Program-made: the position numbers and the translations under genes
The notes under the pieces: model-generated
What the model was told of the DNA's origin: nothing
Databases searched by the model: none
The model's input: only the letters and a program-made list of their open reading frames with translations
Assembly: GCF_009677585.1 (NCBI RefSeq)
Contig: NZ_WKYV01000037.1
Coordinates: 1-44,098, forward strand
Reading direction: 5' to 3'
Source of the DNA: Lactonifactor sp. BIOML-A5
GTDB taxonomy: Bacteria > Bacillota > Clostridia > Lachnospirales > Lachnospiraceae
Length of the DNA stretch: 44,098 bases
In this document: one piece after another, positions 9,479 to 17,626 of the stretch
Layout: each line of letters opens with the position of its first letter
Position numbering within the stretch: position 1 is the stretch's first letter

Positions 9479-10452
9479 GCAGATTCTTCCTTTGCTTTCT
9501 CCCCTGAACGGTTAAAATTTTCCTCCAGATACGCCTTCCAGTCAAAGACAGCCTCCACAGCGGCAATGGCCACCTCAGCCATATCTGGATCCGGTTCTCT
9601 GGTTGTGAGCTTCTGCAGCGCCATACCTGGTTTGCTTAATGCAGTAACCAGCGGATTCTCGCTGCTGCCCGCCAGTCTGATAAACTCATAGGAAACACCC
9701 GCAATCACGGGAACCAGCAGAAGGCGGACTACCACACGCATCACTGGCGAAGGAACCCTGATAAACAGAAAGAAAATAATACTGACTACCATGACGATCA
9801 ATAAAAAGCTGGTTCCGCAGCGCTTATGAAGCCGGGAGCTTTTCATTACATTTTCCACCGTCAGATCCATACCATGTTCCACACAATTGATACACTTATG
9901 TTCTGCACCGTGATACATAAATACTCTCTGGATATCTTTCATCTTTGAAATAGCTACCAGATATAAAAGAAAAAGACCAATCCGCACAAATGCCTCGGCA
10001 ATGGCAACCACGGTATCCGACGCATTTACCCTGTGAAGCAGACTGGCAATGAAATAGGGAAGTATCATAAACAGACCCACAGAAATCACCACGGAAAGTA
10101 TTACAGTTACTGTCATTAATATTTTATTCTGTTTTTCCTGTTTCTCCTCATATTTCTTTAATTCTTCACCGGTAAACTCCTGTTTCTTCTGCTCTTCCTC
10201 CTCGTCCTCTTCAAAAAATGAGGCGGAATACATCAGGCACCGGGTTCCCACAACCAGAGAATCAATAAAATTAAGCACACCGCGGACAATGGGAATCGTA
10301 AGAAGCTTTTTACTTTTTATAAAACTTTTATAATCCTCGACCTTTACTTCAATCTCCTGGTCAGGTTTACGGACGGCGATAGAGTACTTATCTTTATGCC
10401 GCATCATGATTCCTTCCATAACAGCCTGTCCGCCAATATTAGATGATTTCAT
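9475..10452 (-). CDS. DUF1385 family membrane protein (YqhQ-like)
   Basis: This is a multi-pass membrane protein of about 325 residues, with the family's N-terminal GGQAVMEGIMMR and a conserved MYHGAEHKCINC segment in the middle. Four or more hydrophobic helices flank an acidic stretch (EEDEEEEQKKQ). The start at 10452 has AAAGGA upstream; a longer frame to 10485 does not. It sits between rpmE and prmC in the order usual for Firmicutes. The family's molecular function is not known to me; the Cys/His motif suggests metal binding (inference). Confidence 0.88.
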   Translation of the reverse strand: MKSSNIGGQAVMEGIMMRHKDKYSIAVRKPDQEIEVKVEDYKSFIKSKKLLTIPIVRGVLNFIDSLVVGTRCLMYSASFFEEDEEEEQKKQEFTGEELKKYEEKQEKQNKILMTVTVILSVVISVGLFMILPYFIASLLHRVNASDTVVAIAEAFVRIGLFLLYLVAISKMKDIQRVFMYHGAEHKCINCVEHGMDLTVENVMKSSRLHKRCGTSFLLIVMVVSIIFFLFIRVPSPVMRVVVRLLLVPVIAGVSYEFIRLAGSSENPLVTALSKPGMALQKLTTREPDPDMAEVAIAAVEAVFDWKAYLEENFNRSGEKAKEESA

Positions 10453-10479
10453 GCACATTCCTTTCTGCCTATGCTCATG

Positions 10480-10554
10480 GTTCATTTACCACACATAAGT
10501 TTCCTGTAAATGAACAAAAGAACTACTCGCGCAAGCACGGGTAATTCTTTTGTT
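10480..10554 (-). terminator. Two overlapping hairpins between rpmE and DUF1385
   Basis: GTTCATTTAC (10480-10489) pairs perfectly with GTAAATGAAC (10506-10515), and AACAAAAGAA (10513-10522) pairs with TTCTTTTGTT (10545-10554). The two hairpins overlap by three bases and could be mutually exclusive. They lie in the minus-strand transcript between rpmE and DUF1385. They may attenuate or process the message; neither has a clean T-run, so strict termination is uncertain. Confidence 0.5.
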
Positions 10555-10599
10555 ATATGCTGTCGCACGACTTTCTGCCGGCGTACACCAGTCCAATTA

Positions 10600-10803
10600 T
10601 TATTTTGTGATACCGTATTTCTTGTTAAACTTATCAATACGTCCGCGTGCCTGTGCAGCTTTCTGCTGTCCTGTATAGAATGGATGGCATTTGGAACAGA
10701 TTTCTACGTGAATCTCCGGTTTGGTAGAACCTGTTGTAAACGTATTACCACAGTTACAAGTTACAGTTGCCTGGTGGTACTCTGGATGGATACCTTCTCT
10801 CAT
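10600..10803 (-). CDS. rpmE: 50S ribosomal protein L31, zinc-ribbon type
   Basis: The 67-residue protein has the L31 fold with [20 protein letters not shown] at the N-terminus. Cysteines in CNC and CSKC make the zinc-binding C+ form, not the zinc-free paralogue. The start is the ATG at 10803 with GAGGTG upstream. It has its own promoter between rho and itself and begins the operon leading to DUF1385, prmC and prfA. Confidence 0.97.
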   Translation of the reverse strand: MREGIHPEYHQATVTCNCGNTFTTGSTKPEIHVEICSKCHPFYTGQQKAAQARGRIDKFNKKYGITK

Positions 10804-10869
10804 TTTTTTCACCTCATCAATCTATTTCATTCTTGTTACTTTGTGTTCTGATATTTAAACAGCTTTCAA

Positions 10870-10898
10870 ATTATATCATAATCCATTATAAATTGCAA
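10870..10898 (-). promoter_or_regulatory. Promoter of rpmE
   Basis: On the minus strand there is -35 TTGCAA (10893-10898), a 17-bp spacer and a perfect -10 TATAAT (10870-10875). It lies in the AT-rich gap between rho and rpmE, giving a leader of about 60 nt. Confidence 0.75.
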
Positions 10899-10903
10899 GT
10901 TCT

Positions 10904-12427
10904 TTAGACAATTTTTTGCTTTTTGATCATCTGTATAAATTCCTGGTTATTCCTGGTGCGGACAAACATATTCAAAATGTTCTCTACCGCTTCATCTGTC
11001 TTCATTCCGTTCAGTGCCCTACGCATGGAATCCACAGCGTCCTGTTCTTCTCTGGAAAGGAGGAGATCTTCTCTTCTTGTGCCTGACTTTGGAATATCGA
11101 TAGCAGGAAATACCCTCTTTTCTGAGAGCTTTCTGTCCAGTACCAGTTCCATATTACCGGTGCCTTTGAATTCCTCATAGATGACATCATCCATCTTACT
11201 CCCGGTGTCCACGAGGGCTGTAGCCAGAATGGTTAGGCTTCCCCCTTCCCGCATATTTCTCGCAGCTCCGAAAAATCGTTTCGGCATATGGAGGGCAGCC
11301 GGATCCAAACCTCCGGACAAGGTACGTCCGCTTGGGGGGACAGTAAGGTTATAGGCCCTGGCCAGACGGGTAATACTGTCCAGAAGAATGGTGACATCTT
11401 TTTTATGCTCTACCAAACGCTTTGCCCGTTCAATTACCATCTCCGACACTCTTTTATGGTGATCCGGAAGCTCGTCGAAGGTAGAATATATTACTTCCAC
11501 ATTCTTTCCCTGTATGTTTTCCTTAATATCTGTCACTTCCTCAGGACGTTCATCTATCAGAAGTATAATCAAATGCATCTCCGAATTATTTCTCAGTATG
11601 GACTTGGCTACATCCTTCAAAAGAGTTGTTTTACCTGCCTTCGGCGGAGATACAATCATACCTCTCTGTCCCTTTCCGATAGGACTCAGCAGATCTACAA
11701 TCCGCATAGCCACACTTCCGCCCTGGCGCTCCAGGCGAAGTCTCTGATTGGGGAAGATAGGCGTCATATCTTCAAAATTGTACCTTTTCACACTCTCATT
11801 GGGTGAGATCCCATTAATGGAGGTCACGTACAGCAGGGCGCTGAACTTCTCATTCTGGCTCTTCACTCTGGTGTTGCCCTTCAGAATATCACCTGTCTTT
11901 AAATTAAAACGGCGAATCTGAGACGGGGATACATAGACATCATTCTCCCCCGGGAGATAATTGGCGCACCGGATAAATCCATAGCCGTCCGGCAGCACTT
12001 CCAGAATCCCGCAGGCTGTCTGTCCGCTGTCCAGCTGCGACTGGTCCATAGGAGGCTTTTCCTCCTGTCTGGCATCGCTCTTTCTTTCCGTCTTCACATA
12101 AGTCTGTTCCGGCCGCTGAGTATTCTCTGTCCTGTGGACACGCTCAGCCCTCTGGGGATGATCTGTTTTGGATGCATTCTCAGGTTTCGCAGCTTGTTCC
12201 GCTTTTGCCGCCGGCTCAGACTTCTGTACAGGATCCGCCTTCCCTTCACTTCTTTCCTCTGTCTCATTAGGCATTTCTTTTGCCGTTTTTTCTTCTTTTT
12301 CGTCTTCTTCCAGCATTCTGTCAATCAATGCACTTTTCTTCAACGTAGAAATCCCCCTCAGTCCTCTTGCCTTAGCCACTTCTTTCAAAGCACCAAGGGA
12401 CAGGGATTCATACTTTTCTCTCATCAT
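10904..12427 (-). CDS. rho: Transcription termination factor Rho with an inserted charged linker
   Basis: Rho is a hexameric RNA helicase that ends transcription. The 507-residue protein is longer than the 420 or so of E. coli Rho. An N-terminal Rho_N helix bundle (residues 1-35) is followed by a roughly 95-residue low-complexity linker rich in Lys, Glu, Ala, Gln and Arg. The cold-shock RNA-binding domain ([15 protein letters not shown]) and the RecA-like ATPase follow, with Walker [10 protein letters not shown] and Walker [13 protein letters not shown]. The linker is a known site of variation in Rho and may affect RNA binding or assembly. GAGAGGA precedes the start. Confidence 0.96.
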   Translation of the reverse strand: MMREKYESLSLGALKEVAKARGLRGISTLKKSALIDRMLEEDEKEEKTAKEMPNETEERSEGKADPVQKSEPAAKAEQAAKPENASKTDHPQRAERVHRTENTQRPEQTYVKTERKSDARQEEKPPMDQSQLDSGQTACGILEVLPDGYGFIRCANYLPGENDVYVSPSQIRRFNLKTGDILKGNTRVKSQNEKFSALLYVTSINGISPNESVKRYNFEDMTPIFPNQRLRLERQGGSVAMRIVDLLSPIGKGQRGMIVSPPKAGKTTLLKDVAKSILRNNSEMHLIILLIDERPEEVTDIKENIQGKNVEVIYSTFDELPDHHKRVSEMVIERAKRLVEHKKDVTILLDSITRLARAYNLTVPPSGRTLSGGLDPAALHMPKRFFGAARNMREGGSLTILATALVDTGSKMDDVIYEEFKGTGNMELVLDRKLSEKRVFPAIDIPKSGTRREDLLLSREEQDAVDSMRRALNGMKTDEAVENILNMFVRTRNNQEFIQMIKKQKIV

Positions 12428-12577
12428 AGTCTTGTCCTCTCTTTTTTAGAAATGCTTCTACTGGATTTCTTGTCTGAAACGACAGCGATCATAAAGATTT
12501 ATATATAGTCTATAAAAATCAAGATATTATTATCTTTGATTATCCTATCACATTTCAATATAAAAGGAAAGCAGAAT

Positions 12578-12607
12578 TTAAAAATGCAGGAGCGTTAGGC
12601 TCCTGCT
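12578..12607 (-). terminator. Terminator after the small two-helix protein gene
   Basis: GCAGGAGC (12586-12593) and GCTCCTGC (12599-12606) form a tight hairpin. On the minus strand it is followed by ATTTTTAAAT. It lies 12 bases after the stop of the 83-residue gene and separates it from rho. Confidence 0.85.
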
Positions 12608-12618
12608 TGGTATTATGG

Positions 12619-12870
12619 TTATTCAAACGGCTTTTCTTTTTTCACTTTGCACCAGATAAGATAGCCTACTCCGGCCACCAGTAAGGCTATTGCGATCCCC
12701 TCAAGGAACCCAATGGTAAAATCGCTTAGATAGGCAAACTGTTTGCACAGCAGCGCCAGCAAAAGTACAAGAGCTCCCAGCGGGAGGCACATCTGAAACT
12801 TGCGCCTCAGCTTACGCCTCTCTTCTTCCCTCTTTTTATCCAGGTCTGTTTTATTACTGTTTATCTTCAT
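12619..12870 (-). CDS. Small two-helix membrane protein, unknown function
   Basis: This is an 83-residue protein that I do not recognise. It begins with a strongly basic stretch (DKKREEERRKLRRKF), followed by two hydrophobic helices (LPLGALVLLLALLCK and FLEGIAIALLVAGVGYLIW) and a short basic tail, so it is an inner-membrane protein with the loop outside. The start at 12870 has AAAGGTG upstream. It appears monocistronic with its own terminator. Nothing suggests a function. Confidence 0.75.
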   Translation of the reverse strand: MKINSNKTDLDKKREEERRKLRRKFQMCLPLGALVLLLALLCKQFAYLSDFTIGFLEGIAIALLVAGVGYLIWCKVKKEKPFE

Positions 12871-12984
12871 ATGTATCACCTTTAATTTCTTCTCTTTTCA
12901 GACAGGCATTTTCCCTATTATCTTATATCCTCACTGGTACTTTGTCAAGGAATCCGGCAAAAGGTGCTTCCAACTTTATTTGCT

Positions 12985-14031
12985 TTATGCGATCTGAATC
13001 ACGGCTTTTACAATATCATTCTTATTGTTCACGCTGTAGTCCATTGCTTTTTGTACCTCGTCCAGGGGAAATATATCCGTTACAATCCCCTTTAAATTTA
13101 CCTTGCCCGATGCCACTGCTTCAATGGCCATGGGATAGATGTGACGGTAGCGGAATACGCTCTTAAGAGTCAGCTCCTTATCCAGAATGAGGCTCACGGG
13201 AAGCGTTATCTCACCGCTCTTACTGTACCCCACCAAAACAATATCCGATCCTTTTTTAGCAACCCGGACTGCCTGTCTTGTAGTAATCTCTGTCCCCGCC
13301 GTTTCTATGACCAGATCCATTCCCCTGTTTTCGGTAATCTGTTTTACACGTTCGATTACATCTTCCTGGGCACCATTTATCACCCCGTCAGCTCCTAATT
13401 CCATAGCCTTTTGAAGACGTTTTTCTATAATATCTACCACGTATACTTCAGAAACCCCTCTTGCCTTTAATGCCATCATGGACACCAGACCGATACATCC
13501 GGCTCCCATTACCAAGGCTTTCTGGCCAAGGTGAGCATTTCCCTGAATGGCTGCATGGAATCCAACAGCCAGCGGTTCTATGAGTGCCCCTTCCAGGGTG
13601 CTTACATTCTCAGGAAGTTTATAACACAAGTCCGCCTCGTGAGCCACATATTCCTGAAAAACACCGTCTACAGGAGGCGTGGCAAAAAACACCACTTCAG
13701 GGCAGAGATTGTATTTTCCTTCCCTGCAGAATTCACAGTGACCGCAGGTTTTCCCCGGTTCCAGAGCTACCCTGTCTCCTGCCTTTAGATGTCTCACCTC
13801 TTTCCCCACCTCCACAACGGTTCCTCCTGGCTCGTGTCCAAGAACAAAAGGCGGTTTTACCACATAATCACCAATTGCACCTGTCTCGTAATAATGGAGA
13901 TCACTCCCGCAAATCCCTACATATTCGAGTTTTACCAACACTTCGCTGTCCCCCACTTTTGGAATATCGCGCTCCTCAAATCCCATATGTCCTGTTCCAA
14001 GCATAACTGCCGTTTTCATCTTACCTTCCAT
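12985..14031 (-). CDS. Zinc-dependent polyol (sorbitol/xylitol-type) dehydrogenase
   Basis: This is a medium-chain dehydrogenase of 348 residues. The catalytic zinc ligands are visible (GICGSDLHYYETG and GHEPGGTVVEVG), as are four structural zinc cysteines (CGHCEFCREGKYNLC). A Rossmann fold (VMGAGCIGLVSMMALK) with Asp after the second strand (VYVVDIIEKR) favours NAD. The best match is the L-iditol/sorbitol/xylitol dehydrogenase group. A start at 14019 is also possible. A ROK repressor gene lies immediately upstream on the same strand and the two promoters share a motif, so sugar-controlled expression is likely. Confidence 0.9.
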   Translation of the reverse strand: MEGKMKTAVMLGTGHMGFEERDIPKVGDSEVLVKLEYVGICGSDLHYYETGAIGDYVVKPPFVLGHEPGGTVVEVGKEVRHLKAGDRVALEPGKTCGHCEFCREGKYNLCPEVVFFATPPVDGVFQEYVAHEADLCYKLPENVSTLEGALIEPLAVGFHAAIQGNAHLGQKALVMGAGCIGLVSMMALKARGVSEVYVVDIIEKRLQKAMELGADGVINGAQEDVIERVKQITENRGMDLVIETAGTEITTRQAVRVAKKGSDIVLVGYSKSGEITLPVSLILDKELTLKSVFRYRHIYPMAIEAVASGKVNLKGIVTDIFPLDEVQKAMDYSVNNKNDIVKAVIQIA

Positions 14032-14068
14032 GTTCTCTTCTCCCTGTTTTGTTTTATCTTTTATAAAT

Positions 14069-14117
14069 TATTTTATTAAAGTAATTATATTATTACCCAT
14101 AATGCCATATATGTCAA
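14069..14117 (-). promoter_or_regulatory. Promoter and probable ROK operator of the dehydrogenase gene
   Basis: On the minus strand, TTGACA (14112-14117) is followed at 17 bp by AATAAT (14089-14094), within an AT-rich stretch where the exact -10 is ambiguous. Just downstream lies TTTAATAAAATA (14069-14080, minus strand). The same 12 bases occur in the opposite orientation at the ROK promoter (15366-15377), so they may be the regulator's half-site. Confidence 0.55.
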
Positions 14118-14224
14118 TCCCCTTGCAGTAGAATCTATATTTTAGCCAAATATGATATCTTTTTTTAGCAAAATTGTAAAAGGGCATCTTCCCCAAAACA
14201 GGAACATACCCTTGTACACCAAGT

Positions 14225-15337
14225 CTATACAGTTTCAAAAAACGAATCCACAAATCCCAGTGTGGCTCCATACGCAGATGCTTCGAATTTATATTTCCCT
14301 GTCTTTAGATAGGAGGTATCCAAATCAAACTTATTGTCCTGCAAAACTCTTTTTGCCAGCTCCGGCATGAATTCCTCCAGATATCCTCCTACATATCCGC
14401 CCAGAACTATACTGCAGTCAAAGGCCATCCGCAGATTTGTGACTGCAATGGCCAGACTGTCCAGGTAGTCATTCCATACTTCCTGAACCTCAGCGTCCTG
14501 ATTCCTGACCTTTTCAAAAAAATCTTCCAGACTGCCGCCGGCATAGTCCTGCAGAATTTTTGCTGAACAGTACGCGTCAATGCAGCCTTTTTTTCCGCAA
14601 TAACAAGTCCTGCCATTGCGCTCTATTACCATATGCCCAAACTCCCCGCTTCTGAAATTTTCTCCTTTGTACAGCTGCCCCCCGAGGTATAAGGCACCGC
14701 CGATTGTATTACTAAGAGAAAGATAAACCGCATTCGTGATTTTATCGTCCAGTTCCGCACACGCTGCGCTGTTTGCGTCGTTCTCCAGCTCACACGGAAA
14801 TCCCAAAGAGCTTTCCAGATTGCGAAAGCTGACATTCTCAACATTCAGTGTATGAGAACGTATGAGGATTTTTTGCGCTCTGTCCACAATACCCGGAAGG
14901 GAAAAACCAACCCCTATGATCTTCCCTTTCTCTGTCCCTGCCTTCCTGATAAATTCCCGGATCCCCTGTTCCAGACAGTCATAGTATTGGATACTATTTT
15001 GGAAAGGCCGGCGTATTCTGTGGGACTGAATAATTTCTTTTCTTGTATTTACCATAACCATAGTAATATGATTATTTGTAATGTCAACACCGGCCGCATA
15101 CCCGGCATCTCTTACAATAGACAGCGCTTTCGCTTTTCTGCCGCCGGTGGACTCATATTCTCCCTCTTCCACCACGATCCCCGCCTCCACTAATTCCTTT
15201 ACATTCTGCAGTGTGGTAGGCATACTCAGATTCAGTTTATTGGATATCTCTGCCTTTGAGGTACTGCCCTGTCCAGATATAAACCTGGCAATTCTGGCTT
15301 TATTCATGCGTTTTGTCTCTAATATATTTACCGGCAT
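14225..15337 (-). CDS. ROK family transcriptional repressor (XylR/NagC-like)
   Basis: This 370-residue protein has an N-terminal winged helix (TSKAEISNKLNLSMPTTLQNVKELVEAG) and a ROK sugar-kinase-like domain. The ROK zinc motif is present (CYCGKKGCIDAYCS), with His in GEFGHMVIE, as is the phosphate-binding-like region (GVDITNNHITMVMV). Proteins with this layout bind a sugar and release DNA. It lies about 190 bp upstream of the polyol dehydrogenase on the same strand and has its own promoter. Control of that gene and of itself is inferred. Confidence 0.9.
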   Translation of the reverse strand: MPVNILETKRMNKARIARFISGQGSTSKAEISNKLNLSMPTTLQNVKELVEAGIVVEEGEYESTGGRKAKALSIVRDAGYAAGVDITNNHITMVMVNTRKEIIQSHRIRRPFQNSIQYYDCLEQGIREFIRKAGTEKGKIIGVGFSLPGIVDRAQKILIRSHTLNVENVSFRNLESSLGFPCELENDANSAACAELDDKITNAVYLSLSNTIGGALYLGGQLYKGENFRSGEFGHMVIERNGRTCYCGKKGCIDAYCSAKILQDYAGGSLEDFFEKVRNQDAEVQEVWNDYLDSLAIAVTNLRMAFDCSIVLGGYVGGYLEEFMPELAKRVLQDNKFDLDTSYLKTGKYKFEASAYGATLGFVDSFFETV

Positions 15338-15365
15338 ATTCCATTCCTTCCACTTTTATCATTCA

Positions 15366-15407
15366 TTTAATAAAATACATTATAGATATTAGCCATAGAA
15401 AATGCAA
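15366..15407 (-). promoter_or_regulatory. Promoter and candidate operator of the ROK gene
   Basis: On the minus strand, -35 TTGCAT (15402-15407), a 17-bp spacer and a perfect -10 TATAAT (15379-15384) are followed directly by the 12-base element at 15366-15377 that is shared with the dehydrogenase promoter. Its place just after the -10 suits autorepression. Confidence 0.65.
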
Positions 15408-15425
15408 GGAAATGCACAGAAAAAC

Positions 15426-15460
15426 AAAAAGAGCCTTCTCCCACAATCGAGAAAAGACTC
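15426..15460 (-). terminator. Terminator of the first tRNA cluster
   Basis: A 10-12 bp imperfect stem is followed on the minus strand by TTTTTG. It lies about 45 bases after the tRNA-Leu gene, the last of the cluster, and upstream of the ROK promoter. Confidence 0.8.
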
Positions 15461-15505
15461 TGTGCATTCAGAAAAGCTGGACATTTCTTTATTTCCTAAA
15501 TGTAC

Positions 15506-15586
15506 TGCGGATAACAGGACTTGAACCTGCACGTCATGGACACTAGAACCTAAATCTAGCGCGTCTGCCAATTCCGCCATATCCGC
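15506..15586 (-). tRNA. tRNA-Leu (anticodon TAG)
   Basis: The seven-base acceptor GCGGATA/TATCCGC pairs fully and is followed by discriminator A. The anticodon stem CTAGA/TCTAG holds the loop TTTAGGT, giving TAG. A long variable arm is present, as expected for Leu. CCA is not encoded. It is the last gene of the cluster. Confidence 0.95.
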
Positions 15587-15648
15587 ATATAACTCTATAG
15601 TTCTGAACGCTTCCCTTTCGGGCAGGCTTACGGCTTCGCCGTATAATA

Positions 15649-15677
15649 AAAGGTATAAACCAAAAGTTTATACCTTT
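15649..15677 (-). terminator. Perfect 12-bp hairpin between tRNA-Lys and tRNA-Leu
   Basis: AAAGGTATAAAC (15649-15660) pairs perfectly with GTTTATACCTTT (15666-15677) across a five-base loop, and the minus strand continues TTATTATA. It begins four bases after the end of tRNA-Lys. It may be an internal terminator or a processing signal. A second short hairpin (TACGGC/GCCGTA) lies just beyond, toward tRNA-Leu. Confidence 0.5.
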
Positions 15678-15681
15678 GCAA

Positions 15682-15754
15682 TGAGACATCGGGGATTCGA
15701 ACCCCGGACAACTTGATTAAAAGTCAAGTGCTCTACCAACTGAGCTAATATCCC
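15682..15754 (-). tRNA. tRNA-Lys (anticodon TTT)
   Basis: The acceptor GGGATAT/ATGTCTC (with two G-T pairs) has discriminator A. The anticodon stem CTTGA/TCAAG holds the loop CTTTTAA, giving TTT. The T-arm GGTTCGAAT is standard. CCA is not encoded. Confidence 0.95.
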
Positions 15755-15792
15755 ATAGTCTGGTCCTGTCTCCAATCGGCAAGGTCCCAGAG

Positions 15793-15864
15793 CTGGGCTA
15801 GCTGGATTTGAACCAGCGAATGCAGGAGTCAAAGTCCTGTGCCTTACCGCTTGGCGATAGCCCA
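15793..15864 (-). tRNA. tRNA-Gln (anticodon TTG)
   Basis: The acceptor TGGGCTA/TAGCCCA has discriminator G, and the first base U1 is typical of bacterial Gln tRNA. The anticodon loop CTTTGAC lies in stem CAGGA/TCCTG, giving TTG. Confidence 0.95.
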
Positions 15865-15901
15865 ATAAAAAAAGCTGTACACTCATCAGCACACAGCGCA
15901 A

Positions 15902-15976
15902 GGTGGATAAAGGGATTCGAACCCTTGGCCTCCAGAGCCACAATCTGGCGCGCTAACCAACTGCGCTATACCCACC
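15902..15976 (-). tRNA. tRNA-His (anticodon GTG)
   Basis: The acceptor stem has the extra G at position -1 paired with discriminator C, the hallmark of tRNA-His. The anticodon stem CCAGA/TCTGG holds the loop TTGTGGC, giving GTG. Confidence 0.95.
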
Positions 15977-15982
15977 ATACAA

Positions 15983-16056
<74 letters not shown>

Positions 16057-16081
16057 ATTTCCTCTCTAATGAGATTAGAGA

Positions 16082-16152
16082 AGCGGGTGATGGGAATCGA
16101 ACCCACGTATCTAGCTTGGAAGGCTAGTGTTCTACCATTGAACTACACCCGC
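16082..16152 (-). tRNA. tRNA-Gly (anticodon TCC)
   Basis: The acceptor GCGGGTG/CACCCGC has discriminator T. The anticodon stem CTAGC/GCTAG holds the loop CTTCCAA, giving TCC. Confidence 0.95.
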
Positions 16153-16190
16153 ACAATGTTATCGTCTTTACTGCAATAACTTTACGACAG

Positions 16191-16265
16191 TCGGGGTGAC
16201 AGGATTCGAACCTGCGACCTCCTGGTCCCAAACCAGGCGCTCTAGCCAAGCTGAGCCACACCCCG
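16191..16265 (-). tRNA. tRNA-Pro (anticodon TGG)
   Basis: The acceptor CGGGGTG/CACCCCG has discriminator A. The anticodon stem CCTGG/CCAGG holds the loop TTTGGGA, giving TGG. It is the first gene of the cluster, 60 bases from its promoter. Confidence 0.95.
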
Positions 16266-16324
16266 AGATGTATTTTGTTGTCTGCTGAGCTCACTTTACC
16301 TCTTTTTTGCTCAACGCAAGATAT

Positions 16325-16353
16325 AATATACCATAGCATTTTCCATATGTCAA
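16325..16353 (-). promoter_or_regulatory. Promoter of the first tRNA cluster
   Basis: On the minus strand, TTGACA (16348-16353), an exact 17-bp spacer and TATATT (16325-16330) form a near-consensus sigma-A promoter about 60 bp upstream of tRNA-Pro. Confidence 0.8.
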
Positions 16354-16397
16354 CACTTTTAATCAACAAAATACATATTTTTCTATTTTATACTCTT

Positions 16398-16883
16398 TCA
16401 GTTTTTCAGGTAGTTTATAGTATAATGAGCATCCCCTTTTCTGTCAATCTCCATGATAAGAAAGCTGGGTTCCCTTCCAATTTGTCTGGGATATGAAAGG
16501 CTCCCCGGGTTCAGGATCGTGATACCCTCCAGCTGTTCAATCAAAGGCCGGTGAGTATGACCGTACATTACGATCTGAACGCCCCGAACTCTCCCTTCTT
16601 CCTCCAACCGCTCTGTTCCCATGGAAACTCCGTAATAATGGCCGTGGGTCAGCAGCACCTTGTAGTTCCCCAGCTGTATTTCTCTTTCTCTGGGAAGATC
16701 AGAAAAAAAATCATTGTTTCCGGAGACAATATAGACAGGACACCCAGCCAGGCATTCTATATAATCCTCATGCCCTTCTGCATCTCCCAGATGAATCAGT
16801 GCGTCTACCGGGGCAACCTTCTCCAGTACCCGTTCCAGATTCCGTTCACGTCCGTGGGTATCGCTAACCACTAATATCTTCAT
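16398..16883 (-). CDS. Metallophosphoesterase, YfcE/MJ0936 family
   Basis: This 161-residue two-metal phosphoesterase has all the expected motifs: VSDTHG at the N-terminus, HLGDAEG, SGNND, LTHGHYYG and YGHTH. It is a member of the small YfcE/MJ0936 group that hydrolyses phosphodiesters in vitro; the physiological substrate is not known. It begins 18 bp after rdgB, so the two are probably cotranscribed. A second, distinct member is encoded at 18802-19344. Confidence 0.92.
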   Translation of the reverse strand: MKILVVSDTHGRERNLERVLEKVAPVDALIHLGDAEGHEDYIECLAGCPVYIVSGNNDFFSDLPREREIQLGNYKVLLTHGHYYGVSMGTERLEEEGRVRGVQIVMYGHTHRPLIEQLEGITILNPGSLSYPRQIGREPSFLIMEIDRKGDAHYTINYLKN

Positions 16884-16901
16884 CCGCAGCCCCCTCCCTG
16901 T

Positions 16902-17516
16902 CTATATAAGATGTTCCCGAAACATCTTTTCTTTCAGTGCCCGCAGAGCATTTCCACGGTGGCTCAGTTTATTCTTAACATCCATAGACAGTTCGGCAGT
17001 GCTGCATCCATATTCCGGCAGATAGAAGATGGGATCATATCCGAAACCATTGCTTCCCCTCTCTTCCCATCCGATAATTCCTTCAATGGTTCCTCTTGTA
17101 GTAATCACCCTGCCATCAGGAAAAACCGCACCTATGGCGCAGACAAATCTTGCAGTCCTCTTATCCTCCGGGACCCCGTCCAGGCGTTGGATAATGTTGT
17201 GATTTTTAATTCTGTAAGAAGTATCCTCTCCCATATAGCGGGCAGAATAAATCCCAGGCTCCAGATTCAGATAGTCTACCTCCAGTCCGGAATCATCCGC
17301 CAGCACAATATCTCCATGCGCTCTGCACACATCCGTCTGCGCAATGGCCCTGGCTTTGATCAATGCATTTTCTTCAAACGTGCTTCCGTCTTCTACAATA
17401 TCAAGTTCAATCCCAGCCTCTTTCATAGACAGAATATCCATATTCAAGTCCTTGAGAATTTCCCGGATTTCACGCATTTTACCTTCGTTGCCGGTTGCAA
17501 ATATAATACGACTCAT
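16902..17516 (-). CDS. rdgB: XTP/dITP pyrophosphatase (Ham1/RdgB family)
   Basis: RdgB removes non-canonical purine triphosphates (dITP, XTP) before they enter nucleic acids. The 204-residue protein has the family's N-terminal IIFATGNEGKMREI, the acidic VLADDSGLEVDYL and the GFGYDPIF motif near the C-terminus. The start MSRIIFATGN (17516) follows GAAGGTGCAGGA; a longer frame to 17561 has no suitable site. Its partner downstream is a phosphoesterase, a common Clostridia arrangement. Confidence 0.94.
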   Translation of the reverse strand: MSRIIFATGNEGKMREIREILKDLNMDILSMKEAGIELDIVEDGSTFEENALIKARAIAQTDVCRAHGDIVLADDSGLEVDYLNLEPGIYSARYMGEDTSYRIKNHNIIQRLDGVPEDKRTARFVCAIGAVFPDGRVITTRGTIEGIIGWEERGSNGFGYDPIFYLPEYGCSTAELSMDVKNKLSHRGNALRALKEKMFREHLI

Positions 17517-17626
17517 TCCTGCACCTTCTTCTTTATATAATACTTGCAAGAATTTTACCACAATTCACGGGGCAGGACAACTGCTTTTATCAACATGGAC
17601 CAGCATTCCCCGTGGCAGGCTCAATT

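Noticed and set aside
16911..17540. A 209-codon plus-strand frame opposite rdgB
   Set aside because: The minus strand encodes a full Ham1/RdgB protein; the plus frame lacks start signals and homology.
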